Below, one piece after another: positions 16,899-26,096 of a stretch of DNA of 45,557 nt. The notes below the pieces were generated by a model. The model did no database searches, had not been told where the DNA came from, and worked only from the letters and a program-made list of their open reading frames with translations. The first letter of the stretch is position 1, and each line of letters starts with the position of its first letter. The position numbers and the translations under genes are program-made. Origin of the DNA: a virus; the IMG/VR virus record IMGVR_UViG_3300008110_000329, positions 1 to 45,557 of that record; one strand, 5' to 3'.

Positions 16899-18269
16899 TT
16901 ATCTAGCGTCTTTAACAGCAAGTGTGCCAATATAGGTCGCGCCACCGTCATATGTTGTAAATGTCCAGACATCTGTTCTTCCAGCAGCGGAAGTTGTTGC
17001 TGGAGGCACTTGCCCACCAGCCCAATAAACAGTGTTACTCCAAGAAACAGTTTTACCACCCCCACTACCTTGGATAACCACCAATGAAAACGTCATAGCA
17101 GTTCCTGATGGTGGTGCGTTGGTGAAGTTAAACGTTGTACTACCAGACAAAGTATATCTGAACCAGTTAGAATTAGCAAGGTTTGCTGACACAGTTCCTG
17201 AAACAGTGCTAGTGTCTAAGAAATCCTTGACAGACTTCATTGTTCCTGTGATGTTACCAGAAGTATTGATTTCACCAGTTACAGTTAAGTTTGCAGCAGT
17301 TAAATTACCAGTGTTTAGAGGTGCTGGTAGTCCATTTGCTAGGAAATTCCAAGTATCCGTAATATCATTCCAAAACAATTCAGCGTTACCAGAAACAGCA
17401 GAACGCTGCACTCGAATTGTTCCGTTGCCGTCTGTTGTTGCACCGAAGCGTAGGATATACTTGTCATCAGCAGTTGTTGCTGGTGCTTGGATTGGATCAA
17501 TTACAGTCAATGTTGTGATTGTAGCATTGATCAAATTAGCATTCGCAATATTAGCAAGGCTAACTACTGCTAGATTATTTGTTTGAGTTCTATTTGAAAC
17601 AACGAGGTTCCCTGATGTTGTGTTTTGTGTAACAGCAAGATTTCCAGTTGATGTATTTTGAGTTACAGAAAGATTACCAGAGAACGTATTTTGAGCAACA
17701 AAAGCATTACCAGTAAATGTGTTCCAAGTTACACCGAGATTAGAATAAAGATTTGCGTTGCCTGTAACTTCTAGTCTTGATCCAACGTTAACATTTCCTG
17801 TGACATTGGCACTAGCAAAAAAGAATGTATTTGGCGTCACTTCAAACGTTGCAGCGCCATGAGTATTTGCTACATTAACATGGTTGCCAAAGAAGTATGT
17901 GTTTGGCGATACGTTAAAGCGAGCATCAGCAGTTGTATTTGAAACTCTTACTTTCTGCGATGAAATCGTTGTATTTGATTCAACGTTAAACGTGCCACCT
18001 GCTTGCGTATTTGAGATTACGACATTTGATGCCGTGATTAACGTATTTGAAGAAACGTTGAATGTGCCGCCAACAGTTGCATTTGAAATGCTTACGTTTG
18101 TTGCATAGATAACTGTGTTTGTATTAATCTGATACAAGTCAGTAGCACCCATGCGGCGATAGTGAATATCACCAGCATCAACATATAGGTGATTGGTTGA
18201 GTTGTCTAATTCGACGTTGAATACTGTTAGAGTTCCGTCGATATTTGTGTCATCAGCGACAAATAACAC
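16899..18269 (-). CDS. Tail fibre, main part (frameshifted relative to its N-terminus)
   Basis: A 456-aa beta-repeat fibre protein. Residues 40-240 hold short repeats of the form NTxxxASNVxISNTxxGGTFNV and then GNLAVTQNTTSGNL, typical of phage fibre shafts. Residues about 262-320 (DDKYILRFGATTDGNGTIRV, ELFWNDITDTWNF) form a head-like module. The last 115 residues are the same tip domain as in the collagen-like fibre ([45 protein letters not shown]). The open frame starts at a GTG (18269) and lacks a fibre N-terminus. That is found in the overlapping frame at 18253-18447, so a one-base frameshift separates them. Confidence 0.75.
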   Translation of the reverse strand: MLFVADDTNIDGTLTVFNVELDNSTNHLYVDAGDIHYRRMGATDLYQINTNTVIYATNVSISNATVGGTFNVSSNTLITASNVVISNTQAGGTFNVESNTTISSQKVRVSNTTADARFNVSPNTYFFGNHVNVANTHGAATFEVTPNTFFFASANVTGNVNVGSRLEVTGNANLYSNLGVTWNTFTGNAFVAQNTFSGNLSVTQNTSTGNLAVTQNTTSGNLVVSNRTQTNNLAVVSLANIANANLINATITTLTVIDPIQAPATTADDKYILRFGATTDGNGTIRVQRSAVSGNAELFWNDITDTWNFLANGLPAPLNTGNLTAANLTVTGEINTSGNITGTMKSVKDFLDTSTVSGTVSANLANSNWFRYTLSGSTTFNFTNAPPSGTAMTFSLVVIQGSGGGKTVSWSNTVYWAGGQVPPATTSAAGRTDVWTFTTYDGGATYIGTLAVKDAR

Positions 18270-18447
18270 CGCCAGTAGTATTTGCGATTCGAAGATAACC
18301 CTCGTTGATCGTCACATTTCCGCGTGGCTTTACAAAGTTGCCGCGAGTAATTTCGTTCACATCATTTGCAACAAGATTGTCATTAATACGCCATTGATTA
18401 AACGTATTTGATGTGCTAATAATTGCAACGTTAATTGTATTTGCCAT
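18253..18447 (-). CDS. Tail fibre N-terminal fragment (or part of a frameshifted gene)
   Basis: A 64-aa ORF whose sequence (STSNTFNQWRINDNLVANDVNE, GNFVKPRGNVTINEGYLRI) is the type of N-terminal attachment segment seen at the start of marine T4-like fibre proteins. It runs out at a TGA after GVICR. The continuation expected after NTTG (VLFVADDTNIDGTL) is present one base away in the frame of the next ORF. Skipping a single G in GGCGGTG at about 18270-18275 would join the two into one protein of about 515 aa. The frameshift may be a mutation, a sequence error or a programmed +1 event. The ATG start lies 3 nt after the previous stop. Confidence 0.55.
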   Translation of the reverse strand: MANTINVAIISTSNTFNQWRINDNLVANDVNEITRGNFVKPRGNVTINEGYLRIANTTGGVICR

Positions 18448-18450
18448 GTT

Positions 18451-18678
18451 TTATTTCTCGCCGCCAACGGCTTTTAAAATTTGCCCTAACATATTTTTGA
18501 TATCAGAAACTTCTGACTTCAGATTATTTATCTCTGATTCCACATTCTTTTGTCTGCGAATCTCAGCTATTTTTTGTTGATGCTTAACAACTGCAGACTT
18601 GTTTGTATTTAATAACGCAAAGTTGTTCATATCCTTCACGAAATCCATATTATCTGACACTCTTGCTTTATCTTCCAT
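18451..18678 (-). CDS. Small coiled-coil protein
   Basis: A 75-aa acidic/basic helical protein. Residues about 25-70 (KHQQKIAEIRRQKNVESEIN, LKSEVSDIKNMLGQILKAV) form continuous heptads and predict a coiled coil, probably oligomeric. The start was set at the ATG at 18678 (MEDKARVSDNM) because a strong GAGGG ribosome-binding site lies 6 nt upstream; a longer frame would need a TTG. It fits between a large baseplate protein and the fibre, so it may be an attachment or trimerisation factor. No family is recognised. Confidence 0.6.
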   Translation of the reverse strand: MEDKARVSDNMDFVKDMNNFALLNTNKSAVVKHQQKIAEIRRQKNVESEINNLKSEVSDIKNMLGQILKAVGGEK

Positions 18679-18679
18679 A

Positions 18680-21600
18680 TTATCCCTCAGGAACAGCAAT
18701 AATTCTCAAGTTGCGAACTTTAGGAACAATTGACGCATCGCTGGATGTTAAACAAATTTTAACTTGGAAGTTTTTGAATGTTCCACCGATAGGATATGAA
18801 ATACCATTTTCAGTATAGTTGATTCTATTTTCTTCCAACGAAGGACGGAATTCTAACCCAACTAATGTTTGTGCGTTGCGCGAAAATACTTCTTTGACTT
18901 TGTCCATACGAAGCCAGCTCTTATCTGAAATTCTATCTGGATCATCTGAGGAAAGAACTTTGTAGTATACTTCGATGCCGCAAGCTGTTGGTAAAATCGC
19001 ATCCATAAACACGCGAATATCACCTGACTCAAATCCATCACCGAGAACGATTTCGCGAGTAATGTACTTGGCTAGGATATTGCCGCCGTTCTTACCTGTT
19101 TCACCAGACACTAGAGCAACAGCTTGTACTGCTGATGCAGCATTACCATTTGCGATAGTCATTGTTGGTGATTCTAGATATCCCTTACCAACTGTTGTTA
19201 TAACGATATGACTTATTGTGTTAGAGCCGTCGGTATTTGCTACAGCAAATCCTGTTGCGCCACTACCATTATCGTTTGCGTTATTGGTAATTGTGATGTT
19301 ATAGAAACCAACGTTCCAGTTATTCGCATAGAACGTTTGACGATATAGTTGAGCAAAGTTATTAAGTGATGTATTTGATCCACCAACAATAGAGTTGCCG
19401 CTATTTGCGTGGGCATTATATCCTGCACCAACGTTGGTGATTGAGATATCGCTATTACTTAAACCTGCATTGTTAATGCCGAAGGTCACAGCAGCGACAG
19501 ACAAACGCTCAGTATTAACAATTGGCGAAACGTCTGGGTTACTTGATGACATTTGAACAGTCATTACGAAACTATTTGCATTTCCGCGTTCAATCACACG
19601 ACGATTTAAGAACGTTGCTGAAGATTCTTTACCAGAACGATCGAGCAATGTGCCGTATTCAAGAGCAACGTGTGGTGTTAAGAATACACCAGCGTTTTCT
19701 AGTGTTCCATCAATCGCATACTTACCCTTTAGATTGTAATCAACAATACCAACTGGGAATCGTAAATCTGATGACATCAACATAACACGATCAACTAATG
19801 TATTTGCTGTTGGCGTTTCATCAAGACTAAACGTTGCCGTACCAGCAGATTCAAAGACTGCTTTATTTAATACGAACATTAGGTCTTGATTTTGATATGG
19901 CGTCCAAGTTGATGAGTTTTGTGAGCGGAAGAATGAACCAGCATATGGTTGCTCTGAGATACGACGTGCTGGTGTTATACCTAGAACATCTGTTCCCAAC
20001 TCAGCAATCCAAACTTCATAGTCTGGGGAATCTGATCCAATCACAATAGCATATTCACGATTTGGTTCTAAGTATACTGGGTCATCAAATGTAAACTTTG
20101 TGACAGTTGCGACATTTGATGTGCTTGGAACTTCAGAGATCTTTACATCTTTTGATTGTAATGTTTTCGCAGCCAAGTAGTTCTTTGTTGGATAACCATT
20201 TTGAACTTCGGCAATCTTAACTGTAACAGGAAGTTGTAAAGACCCACGTGAAATTAATTTAGAATTTTGGAAATACTGCGCAACTGATGGCTTACTCTTA
20301 AAGAACAAGTCAATTGAACTACAGAAGATACCATAATCCTGCTGATTTCCGTTTGGCTTTGGCGTAAAGAACGTTTGAGCCAACCCGTCTCCAAGAGGAA
20401 TACGTGGTGTTGTGGATGCTGTTGAACCAGTAACAGGAGACTTTGTTGCAGATCCATTAAAGGTTCTATCAGCAGGAGAAACTGGTGCGACTGGAATATC
20501 AGCAAAAGTTTCTGGAAGAGGTGGTAATACAGGAGTCGTTTGAATTCTCTGTGTTTGTTTTAATATACCACTTGCCGCATAAGTTGCTGCTGCGCGCATT
20601 TTGTAATCAGGATCATTAAAGCGAGCAGTATCTGTGATCGTAAAGACACGATCGCCAGTTTTAAACTTAAACGTTGGGTATGATGGAATATGGAAAATAC
20701 CAGCAAGAGTTCCGTACTGATCAACTTCGAAATTACCGATTGAGTAGTGCGTGTTTGTTGTTGGAGTAAATGATAATGCGCTGTTTAATACAGCTTGTGC
20801 GCCGCTGATTGACACAACACGACGCAACTCACCAACACCAGTTCCTGTTGTGAAGTAAATCAAATTACCGTTTGCAGGATTATTTCCGCTGCTCGTCACC
20901 AACATGACTGTTGATGTGTTAGGAGCAAGAGTATTAGCAATTACACCAGAGCGATGGATGAATGAACTTACGTTGATATTAACAGAAGTGTTTGTGACGC
21001 TACGAATAAAATTATTTGAAGCGATGCCGAGTGTGTTGAAGTCGTTAGCAGCAAGAGGTTTTGCTGCAGGGTTTGATGCGTTCCACATTTGAACAAGAAC
21101 ATTTGATCCAGCAACATTTGAGTTTGCTACAATGTTACCGTCCATAGGCTCAATAGCAATAGAACCTGCACCACCAACATTGAAGAATCGAACGACGCCT
21201 TTAAACGTCGCAAGATCATATCTGTTTGTTCCGCTGGCTGTCTGATAGATAATGTCGCCATCTTTATAATCAGAACTCATTGACGAAAGAACATTAACAC
21301 CAACTGCATCTACGTTTAGGTTGATGTAGTTTTGGTTAACGTAAAGAATATTTTCGCCTGAAGTGGCAATAACAGTCGCAAAAGCATTATTTCTTTGCGG
21401 AGCAATAACACCTTCGCCAGGATAAAAAGAATCAGAAGTTTGGAAATCTGTTACAGAAACAACATTACAATTTGCGTACACTGTACCACTGCTTACGTTT
21501 TCAATAAACAATTGAGCAGTTTCATCAAAGTCGCCGCTTAACCGACGAATAATGATTGTTGAGTTAGCAGAATAAAATGCTTCAATGCGACCATTAAAGG

Positions 21601-21889
21601 TGTTAACAGTATTTGATGTTCCTTGGAAAACAATATCTGTTTGTGCGTCATTCGCAGAAGTAGTGATCGTGGTAGAATTATTTCGACTTACTGCGATAAT
21701 TTTTTTAGAATCAAGAAGCAATCTTCCGCCAGCCTGACAAAAATTATTAACTGCGACGTCATCGAAGAATAACTTTGCAAGAGTATATGGCATAAGATTA
21801 TGCGCAGTAAACTCAACATCGTTATATCGAATGTATGGAATTAGACTTGTATCTACTACCAATTTACCAAAATTAGTTGTAATTGCCAT
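18680..21889 (-). CDS. Large baseplate/fibre-base structural protein (1069 aa)
   Basis: A protein of 1069 aa of the type found next to DUF4815 proteins in marine T4-like phages. The start (ITTNFGKLVVDTSLIPYIR, VEFTAHNLMPYTLAKLFFDD) is well conserved in that group. A Pro-rich hinge lies near residue 460 (TTPVLPPLPETF, PVAPVSP). The C-terminal domain (TREIVLGDGFESGDIRVFMD, IEVYYKVLSSDDPDRI, NFQVKICLTSS) looks like a carbohydrate-binding-type beta fold. GxGY-type segments lie at about 817 and 900. It takes the place of T4 gp9/gp10 in the gene order, but no clear sequence match to them is seen, so the symbol is left blank. Function as baseplate periphery is inferred. Confidence 0.6.
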   Translation of the reverse strand: MAITTNFGKLVVDTSLIPYIRYNDVEFTAHNLMPYTLAKLFFDDVAVNNFCQAGGRLLLDSKKIIAVSRNNSTTITTSANDAQTDIVFQGTSNTVNTFNGRIEAFYSANSTIIIRRLSGDFDETAQLFIENVSSGTVYANCNVVSVTDFQTSDSFYPGEGVIAPQRNNAFATVIATSGENILYVNQNYINLNVDAVGVNVLSSMSSDYKDGDIIYQTASGTNRYDLATFKGVVRFFNVGGAGSIAIEPMDGNIVANSNVAGSNVLVQMWNASNPAAKPLAANDFNTLGIASNNFIRSVTNTSVNINVSSFIHRSGVIANTLAPNTSTVMLVTSSGNNPANGNLIYFTTGTGVGELRRVVSISGAQAVLNSALSFTPTTNTHYSIGNFEVDQYGTLAGIFHIPSYPTFKFKTGDRVFTITDTARFNDPDYKMRAAATYAASGILKQTQRIQTTPVLPPLPETFADIPVAPVSPADRTFNGSATKSPVTGSTASTTPRIPLGDGLAQTFFTPKPNGNQQDYGIFCSSIDLFFKSKPSVAQYFQNSKLISRGSLQLPVTVKIAEVQNGYPTKNYLAAKTLQSKDVKISEVPSTSNVATVTKFTFDDPVYLEPNREYAIVIGSDSPDYEVWIAELGTDVLGITPARRISEQPYAGSFFRSQNSSTWTPYQNQDLMFVLNKAVFESAGTATFSLDETPTANTLVDRVMLMSSDLRFPVGIVDYNLKGKYAIDGTLENAGVFLTPHVALEYGTLLDRSGKESSATFLNRRVIERGNANSFVMTVQMSSSNPDVSPIVNTERLSVAAVTFGINNAGLSNSDISITNVGAGYNAHANSGNSIVGGSNTSLNNFAQLYRQTFYANNWNVGFYNITITNNANDNGSGATGFAVANTDGSNTISHIVITTVGKGYLESPTMTIANGNAASAVQAVALVSGETGKNGGNILAKYITREIVLGDGFESGDIRVFMDAILPTACGIEVYYKVLSSDDPDRISDKSWLRMDKVKEVFSRNAQTLVGLEFRPSLEENRINYTENGISYPIGGTFKNFQVKICLTSSDASIVPKVRNLRIIAVPEG

Positions 21890-21904
21890 GTATTTTTCTA
21901 CCCT

Positions 21905-24900
21905 TTAATTTCTGTCATAATTAAAATCTTCAAGATCTCCGCGACCACCACCGCCGCTTAATTGCGCATCAGTAAATCCACTGATACCACCACTGAATGA
22001 ATTATCTAGTACGATTGGTGGTGTAACTGTTGGATTTGGTGATGGTATTGAGTCTGGTTCAACTGTAAATACTGTTGGTGGATAACTTGGAGCCCATAGG
22101 TTATCTCCGCCTAGTGTGCCACCAAATTGCCACAAATTTCCATAAAAACGAGGAATACCACCCCACCATGGATCATAACTGAATATAATAGGTGGGTCAA
22201 TAATTTCCAATACAGGTGGTGGTTCTGGTTCTGAAGGAATGATTGGAATTACTGGAGCAGGTGGTGTTGGTGGTGTAACAACAACATCATCATCTCCAGA
22301 TGGAGCTGGTGGATCGCCACCAGGAGTTGTAATAATAACTGTGTTAGCATTACTTGTTGGTGTTGGAAGAGTTGGTGGCGAAGGTGGCTCAACAACTGTT
22401 TCTCTGATCACCGTAGTATGTTCAATAATTCTCTCAGGAACTGAAATAATTTCTGGTTTGAGATCTTCAGCTGACCAGTAATCTGTATCTGGCGTCAATG
22501 AAATTGATCCATTAAATTGACCGAATAAGAATGGCTGGACGCCAACGCCCTTGTTAGAAACAAGTCCCTGAGAAATTGCTGGTGTTTCAGTAAATTCTAG
22601 GGAAACTGTTTTCTTATTCAAAGTTGTATTTGTTAAGTTTGTTTTCTTAAACCCAATAGGCGTGATCTTCATTGTTGGAAGCATAAAGCCATTTTCTAGA
22701 GCAACTTTAAAGTCGCTCGACTTAAAGTCAGCAATATTAAAGTTTAAGAAATTCTCGCCAACAATACCATACTTCTCTTTATCAGTACCATCTTCATATT
22801 GAGTCTTGTCTGACATAGCAAGTTTTTCAACATTGTTTAGTGATACGAAGAACTCAACTTTTTGTAGACGTTTCTCAATCGAAGAAATATCCTTCATTGT
22901 GAAACGGCGATTCTCAACATACTTTGTTTTAATCTCACGAATATCAGCCACATATGGTGGGAGATATAGTGTGTACAATGTCATTGCGTCATCTAGATCT
23001 TCAGGAGGTAGTGGTCTTGGAGCAGACTTACCTTGAATGACGCGGAATTCTTTATCCTTTGATAGCACCAACTTGTCAATGCGAGGTAGATAATAATCTA
23101 ATGACAATTCCGTAACTTCATCTGGTGATGGAAGATTTGGAACTGTTAGAGTCTCAGCTGTATCGCCGATTGGTCTAGTTGGACGGAAATCTAAACAATC
23201 GCGCAAGTAATATACTTTGCCTGTTGACGATGTGTAGATAGGGATTGCTCCGCTCTCATATTGATTTTGCGAATATGAGTCTACAGAGAAGAATGATACG
23301 TTTGCGCCAGCAACATAAACATGCTGATAGAAATCCACATGCACCAATAATTTGGCGCTTGGACTATCGTAACCAGCCTTAAGAATAAGTTTAGCGTGAT
23401 CATACACATCATCTCGTTGACCATAATCAACATAAAAACGCTCAGTCACGTCAGTGACATTGTTTACATCAGGTAAGTGAGTTGTGTTACCTGCAAGAAC
23501 TTTGCGAACTTTAACAACGTCTGGGACAAACAATGATATTGAATCGCCAGGACGTACAGTATTAAATGTCACATCGGTTAAGAAAACTAATCCAGCCGCC
23601 ACATCAACATTCGCAACTACACCATAATTTGGCACAGTTACTGTTGTGTTACCGCTTGGGCTGCTTGGGTATGTGAAGTTAGTTCTTGTGCCAACAAAAG
23701 TTGTATTGCTAAAGAAATTCTTTTTACGAATCTTATCCTCAGCATCATTTTGTTTCACATTAATTAAAATATCAACTTTAAGAATATCAGGAACATATGT
23801 GTCTACTGTAACTGTTGTTGCTGGAGATCCGATAGTTACATTAGCAGCAGTAAGCTGAAGAATAGAACCATTTGGATAACTTGTATTTCCATTATTGTCA
23901 CGGACAACAACAATCAAATTATCTTGAATAGCCGCAGTAGAATCAGAGAACGGAATAGTTTCAAACGTTTCTAAACCAGCGCCTTGAGCCAATGCGAACT
24001 GATTTGCTGTACCAGTATTTGAACGATTTAAAATAATTTTATTATAATTGTAGTCAGAATTATTAAGTGATGCGCGTTTAATATAGTTTCCAGGAAGCTG
24101 GAAAATTAATCCGTTGCGCAATTTATCTTCAATAACAGTTTCGCCGCCAACATATTGAGATTGGATAGAAATATTCATTGAGGCATTAGCGCCAGCAATA
24201 AGAACATTTGCAACTGAAGGTCCAGCAATAAATGATTCTGCATGCGCCATATCAAAGTCTAATTGCACAACTGAGTTTACGTCAGCGATACCATTATTAT
24301 CGAACGCAGAATCTAGGAATGCTGTTTTAGTCGTGCCGTCATATCGTTCAATTGTTCTTGTTTGACTGGATACGTTTTGATTATATGCAGTTTGAACAAA
24401 TACTTGAAGTGGGTTTGTTGAAGAATTTGTGCCAACAATTGTTTGAGTAAATTCTGTATTGACGGTTAAGAAATCCCCAGCAGCATTAACGGAAATTACT
24501 TCGCGAACATCATTACCCACGCGAATTACTGAACCGACGCTAACATTTGCACCGCTGAATACACTTGCTACAGCAGAATTAGCGTTCAATCGATAAGATC
24601 CAGCAAACACATTTGCTACTGCGACATTAGGGATAGCATCTAAACGAACAGGCAAAATTGTTACTGAGACGTTGCGATAAGCATTATTGTAGTCTGACAT
24701 TTTATCTTGGAATCTAATGGTGTTAGCATTCGAAGACGCAGCAGCAACTTTTACCACCTTCGGATCCATGTTAATTTCTGACATGTAAAGAGCATAGACG
24801 CCATTCGAATCTCTAACAGCATCAAAAGCATCAGCTGTTGAGCGAATAAAGTTTTTCACACGAACTGAGCCGATACGAGTATTTTGGTATAACTGTGCGT

Positions 24901-26086
24901 TTGCTGATGTGCCAAGACCAACGGCAACTTTGGATGTGTCTACGCAGTGTACATCAATCTTTTCTAATGCAGCAATATTAATAAATCCGTTGCTGGAACC
25001 ACGAAGCGCTGTAACGTATACAAAATTGCCATAAGAAATATCTACGTCTGTGTCGACAAGTGATTTAACATCTGACGGTGAGCGTGGTTTCGGTGCATCA
25101 ATCTTTAGAGTTCCGATTGTTTCGAACTCAAATCCCTTAACATAAGCCTTACCAGGCTCAATTGAAATAGTATAATTGTTTGCGTCTGTGCCATCTAATA
25201 AAGATGCGCGGAATGGCTTAACTGTATAATCTCCAGACTCATCAAACGTGCGACGAGCAAGTGTTTTCTCAAGTTCTGCATAAATTGGATACTTAACTTG
25301 TTTGGTGACTGCACCATTTTCTACGCGCATCAATTCGAAAAACTTTGATTCGTCAACAACAGTGTCAAGTGGACGAGTTGAGAGCGTTAAATTAAACTGA
25401 TAACGATCAGCGCCAGGAGCCTGATAGTTAAACGAACCTTGTGCTGGATCAAGTAGAGTTGAATCGACGTCGCTATCAATAAAGTCGTCGCTGATCTCTA
25501 GACCAATTTTAACATTTGCGCTGGTTGTATATGCAGAAACAACTGCAGTTTGATCACCGACTTGGACGAAGAATCCGTCAGCGTAGAATACGCCTTCGTT
25601 GATTGAGACAACAGTACCAAAACCAGTTGCGTTGGAAGCAATCAACTGAGCACGAGTTGTAGTGCCAGCGATTGTAACAACATCACCATCTGTGAATTCG
25701 TTACCAGTAATATAACGAACTAATAGAGTTGGAATGCCGTCAGTAGGGAAGTATGTGGTTAATACTTTAGCCTGAACTGTGCCAGCTGTGTTTCTAATTA
25801 CAGTGCCATTAAATTCTTCAATTTCAATGTCAGCATTCTCAAACGTTTCTAGGAGTTTAAGATACTTAACTTTATTATCAAGAGTTAGATTACCACCGAT
25901 AACGGGAGAACCGTCTTGGAAAACGTGATCGCCAAATTGTTTAATTTGATTTTGTAGAATAGACTGAATTTGCGTCAATTCGCGCGCCTGCACAGCCTTT
26001 CCAGGCTTGAACATAATGCGCATATAGTTATTATCTAATGCGTTTTGCGCAAAATCGTCGTTGTAAGGATCAATATTGAATTCCAT
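21905..26086 (-). CDS. DUF4815-like large baseplate protein (1393 aa)
   Basis: A 1393-aa protein. The N-terminus NYMRIMFKPGKAVQARELTQ followed by IQSILQNQIKQFGDHVFQDG is a strong match to the DUF4815 family of marine myophages. The body is beta-rich with many short repeats. A SVIRVGNDVREVISVN module lies at about 494-550 and has relatives in gp7 and gp8. A helical/acidic section (about 1080-1180) is followed by a long Pro-rich region (VVEPPSPPTLPTPTS, VVTPPTPPAPVIPIIPSEP; about 1240-1310) and a Gly-rich C-terminal tail (SGGISGF, GGGGRGDLEDF). Such proteins are virion components, probably at the baseplate rim. It is placed between gp8 and the 1069-aa protein with only short gaps. Confidence 0.65.
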   Translation of the reverse strand: MEFNIDPYNDDFAQNALDNNYMRIMFKPGKAVQARELTQIQSILQNQIKQFGDHVFQDGSPVIGGNLTLDNKVKYLKLLETFENADIEIEEFNGTVIRNTAGTVQAKVLTTYFPTDGIPTLLVRYITGNEFTDGDVVTIAGTTTRAQLIASNATGFGTVVSINEGVFYADGFFVQVGDQTAVVSAYTTSANVKIGLEISDDFIDSDVDSTLLDPAQGSFNYQAPGADRYQFNLTLSTRPLDTVVDESKFFELMRVENGAVTKQVKYPIYAELEKTLARRTFDESGDYTVKPFRASLLDGTDANNYTISIEPGKAYVKGFEFETIGTLKIDAPKPRSPSDVKSLVDTDVDISYGNFVYVTALRGSSNGFINIAALEKIDVHCVDTSKVAVGLGTSANAQLYQNTRIGSVRVKNFIRSTADAFDAVRDSNGVYALYMSEINMDPKVVKVAAASSNANTIRFQDKMSDYNNAYRNVSVTILPVRLDAIPNVAVANVFAGSYRLNANSAVASVFSGANVSVGSVIRVGNDVREVISVNAAGDFLTVNTEFTQTIVGTNSSTNPLQVFVQTAYNQNVSSQTRTIERYDGTTKTAFLDSAFDNNGIADVNSVVQLDFDMAHAESFIAGPSVANVLIAGANASMNISIQSQYVGGETVIEDKLRNGLIFQLPGNYIKRASLNNSDYNYNKIILNRSNTGTANQFALAQGAGLETFETIPFSDSTAAIQDNLIVVVRDNNGNTSYPNGSILQLTAANVTIGSPATTVTVDTYVPDILKVDILINVKQNDAEDKIRKKNFFSNTTFVGTRTNFTYPSSPSGNTTVTVPNYGVVANVDVAAGLVFLTDVTFNTVRPGDSISLFVPDVVKVRKVLAGNTTHLPDVNNVTDVTERFYVDYGQRDDVYDHAKLILKAGYDSPSAKLLVHVDFYQHVYVAGANVSFFSVDSYSQNQYESGAIPIYTSSTGKVYYLRDCLDFRPTRPIGDTAETLTVPNLPSPDEVTELSLDYYLPRIDKLVLSKDKEFRVIQGKSAPRPLPPEDLDDAMTLYTLYLPPYVADIREIKTKYVENRRFTMKDISSIEKRLQKVEFFVSLNNVEKLAMSDKTQYEDGTDKEKYGIVGENFLNFNIADFKSSDFKVALENGFMLPTMKITPIGFKKTNLTNTTLNKKTVSLEFTETPAISQGLVSNKGVGVQPFLFGQFNGSISLTPDTDYWSAEDLKPEIISVPERIIEHTTVIRETVVEPPSPPTLPTPTSNANTVIITTPGGDPPAPSGDDDVVVTPPTPPAPVIPIIPSEPEPPPVLEIIDPPIIFSYDPWWGGIPRFYGNLWQFGGTLGGDNLWAPSYPPTVFTVEPDSIPSPNPTVTPPIVLDNSFSGGISGFTDAQLSGGGGRGDLEDFNYDRN

Positions 26087-26096
26087 GAATTTCTAC

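Noticed and set aside
18679-18699. Longer start (TTG) for the small coiled-coil protein
   Set aside because: The ATG at 18678 has a strong GAGGG ribosome-binding site; the TTG would lie within the upstream gene without such a site.
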